DNA of 64,000 nt from NCBI RefSeq assembly GCF_026104355.1, contig NZ_CP110535.1:682001-746000 (forward strand), in the 5' to 3' direction. Source of the DNA: Halomonas sp. BDJS001 (lineage in GTDB: Bacteria; Pseudomonadota; Gammaproteobacteria; Pseudomonadales; Halomonadaceae). This document shows positions 63,482 to 64,000 of this stretch, piece after piece. A model generated the notes under the pieces. The model did no database searches and was not told the origin of the DNA. It saw nothing but the letters and a program-made list of their open reading frames with translations. Numbering within the stretch: the stretch's first letter is position 1; each line of letters begins with the position of its first letter. Made by a program: the position numbers and the translations under genes.

Positions 63482-64000
63482 CTAAATAATCCCGGCATCG
63501 CGCAGTGCTTTGCGCTGTTCGAGGGTAATGCCAAGTTCCTCTAGTACGCTTTCAGTGTGCTGGCCCAGATGGGGCGGTGCTGTGGTGGCACTCATCTGGG
63601 CGCCGTTAAAACGGATAGGGTTGGCGACCAGATCCACTTGACCCGCCTGATCGTGGGGCAGGGTCTGCTTGAGTCCGCGGGCTTTCACATGAGGGTCGTC
63701 GAATACCCGATCCAGCGTATTGATCGGGCCACAGGGGACGCCAACGGCTTCAAAGGCGGCTAGCCACTCATCAGTGCTGCGCTGGGCTAATGCCGCTTCC
63801 AATTGCGGTACGAGAAGCGTGCGGTTATTAACTCTAGCGCCGTTGGTGGCAAAGCGAGGATCTTCCGCCAATGCCGGTAGCGAAAGCACCGTGCAAAAAC
63901 GTTTGAACTGCTCGTCGTTGCCGACCGCCATAATCATATGGCCATCCTGGGTGGCAAACGCCTGATACGGCACGATGTTAGGGTGAGCGTTACCCAACCG
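63482..64000 (-). CDS. CoA-transferase family III (CaiB/BaiF), C-terminal part (runs off the window)
   Basis: The visible 172 residues, LGNAHPNIVPYQAFATQDGHMIMAVGNDEQFKRFCTVL to ALRDAGII, belong to the C-terminal third of formyl-CoA/carnitine-type CoA-transferases; GVPCGPINTLDRVFDDPHVKARGL is the signature of this part. The catalytic Asp lies outside. The TTG at 63997 that opens the frame is an internal leucine (the family motif continues upstream as RLGNAHP), so the true start is beyond the edge. The acyl group is unknown. Confidence 0.9.
   Translation of the reverse strand, partial: RLGNAHPNIVPYQAFATQDGHMIMAVGNDEQFKRFCTVLSLPALAEDPRFATNGARVNNRTLLVPQLEAALAQRSTDEWLAAFEAVGVPCGPINTLDRVFDDPHVKARGLKQTLPHDQAGQVDLVANPIRFNGAQMSATTAPPHLGQHTESVLEELGITLEQRKALRDAGII

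Overview
The window looks like a chromosomal segment of a halophilic gammaproteobacterium of the Halomonas/Halomonadaceae type. This rests on the high-GC core genes, the iscS-iscR-cysE-trmJ/suhB and queA-tgt-yajC-secD-secF blocks, the abundance of TRAP and peptide-type ABC transporters, and a GabT/c-di-GMP/SelO/DinB backbone. The species assignment is inference; no rRNA is present.

Layout. 1-9.8 kb: housekeeping genes (cysteine desulfurase, IscR, CysE, TrmJ, SuhB, SecF, SecD, YajC, Tgt, QueA). 9.85-10.0 kb: tRNA-Leu(CAA) with a near-consensus promoter and a terminator. 10.1-12.4 kb: a glycosyltransferase and an AraC regulator. 12.5-29.6 kb: a large catabolic locus, with RidA, an ornithine-cyclodeaminase-family enzyme, a TRAP transporter, two histone-deacetylase-fold amidohydrolases and an IlvE-like aminotransferase on the plus strand. 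It meets, stop codon to stop codon, a minus-strand arm with a HisC-like aminotransferase, a GlcD-like FAD oxidase and a peptide/amine ABC importer. A divergent GntR regulator and a third deacetylase-fold enzyme close it. Together the genes suggest uptake and deacylation of an N-acylated amine or amino acid, then transamination and oxidation; the substrate is unknown.

29.7-43.4 kb is a defence island with three modules. The first is a four-gene, translationally coupled SMC/condensin system of the Wadjet/MksBEFG kind in the order jetC-jetB-jetA-jetD. The second is an ABC three-component system (effector with a nuclease-like N-terminus, middle component, DUF3732 ATPase). The third is a pair of clearly AT-rich genes, a zinc-knuckle protein of unknown role and an AAA_13 ATPase resembling the anticodon nuclease RloC. 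Each AT-rich gene is followed by an attC-like imperfect palindrome, as in an integron cassette array without an integrase.

43.6-64 kb returns to chromosomal genes (RNase Z, DsbA-type oxidoreductases, FMN reductase, ABM/NIPSNAP pair, CDF transporter, UbiH-type hydroxylase, sirtuin, SDR, SelO, DinB, GabT, GGDEF and EAL proteins, a CoA-transferase). It is sprinkled with gene debris: a lipoprotein fragment, a duplicated ubiH 3' end, a 3-methyladenine glycosylase fragment and a small element with terminal inverted repeats.

Two window-wide patterns stand out. (1) Three otherwise well-conserved genes (tgt, dctM, ubiH-type) each carry one frameshift that is repaired by adding one base to a homopolymer run, and the LexA-like box before dinB is also one base short within a T run. 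This looks like systematic homopolymer undercalling rather than real gene decay. (2) Three unrelated 15-nt-period tandem arrays lie just downstream of stop codons (suhB, tgt, dctP).
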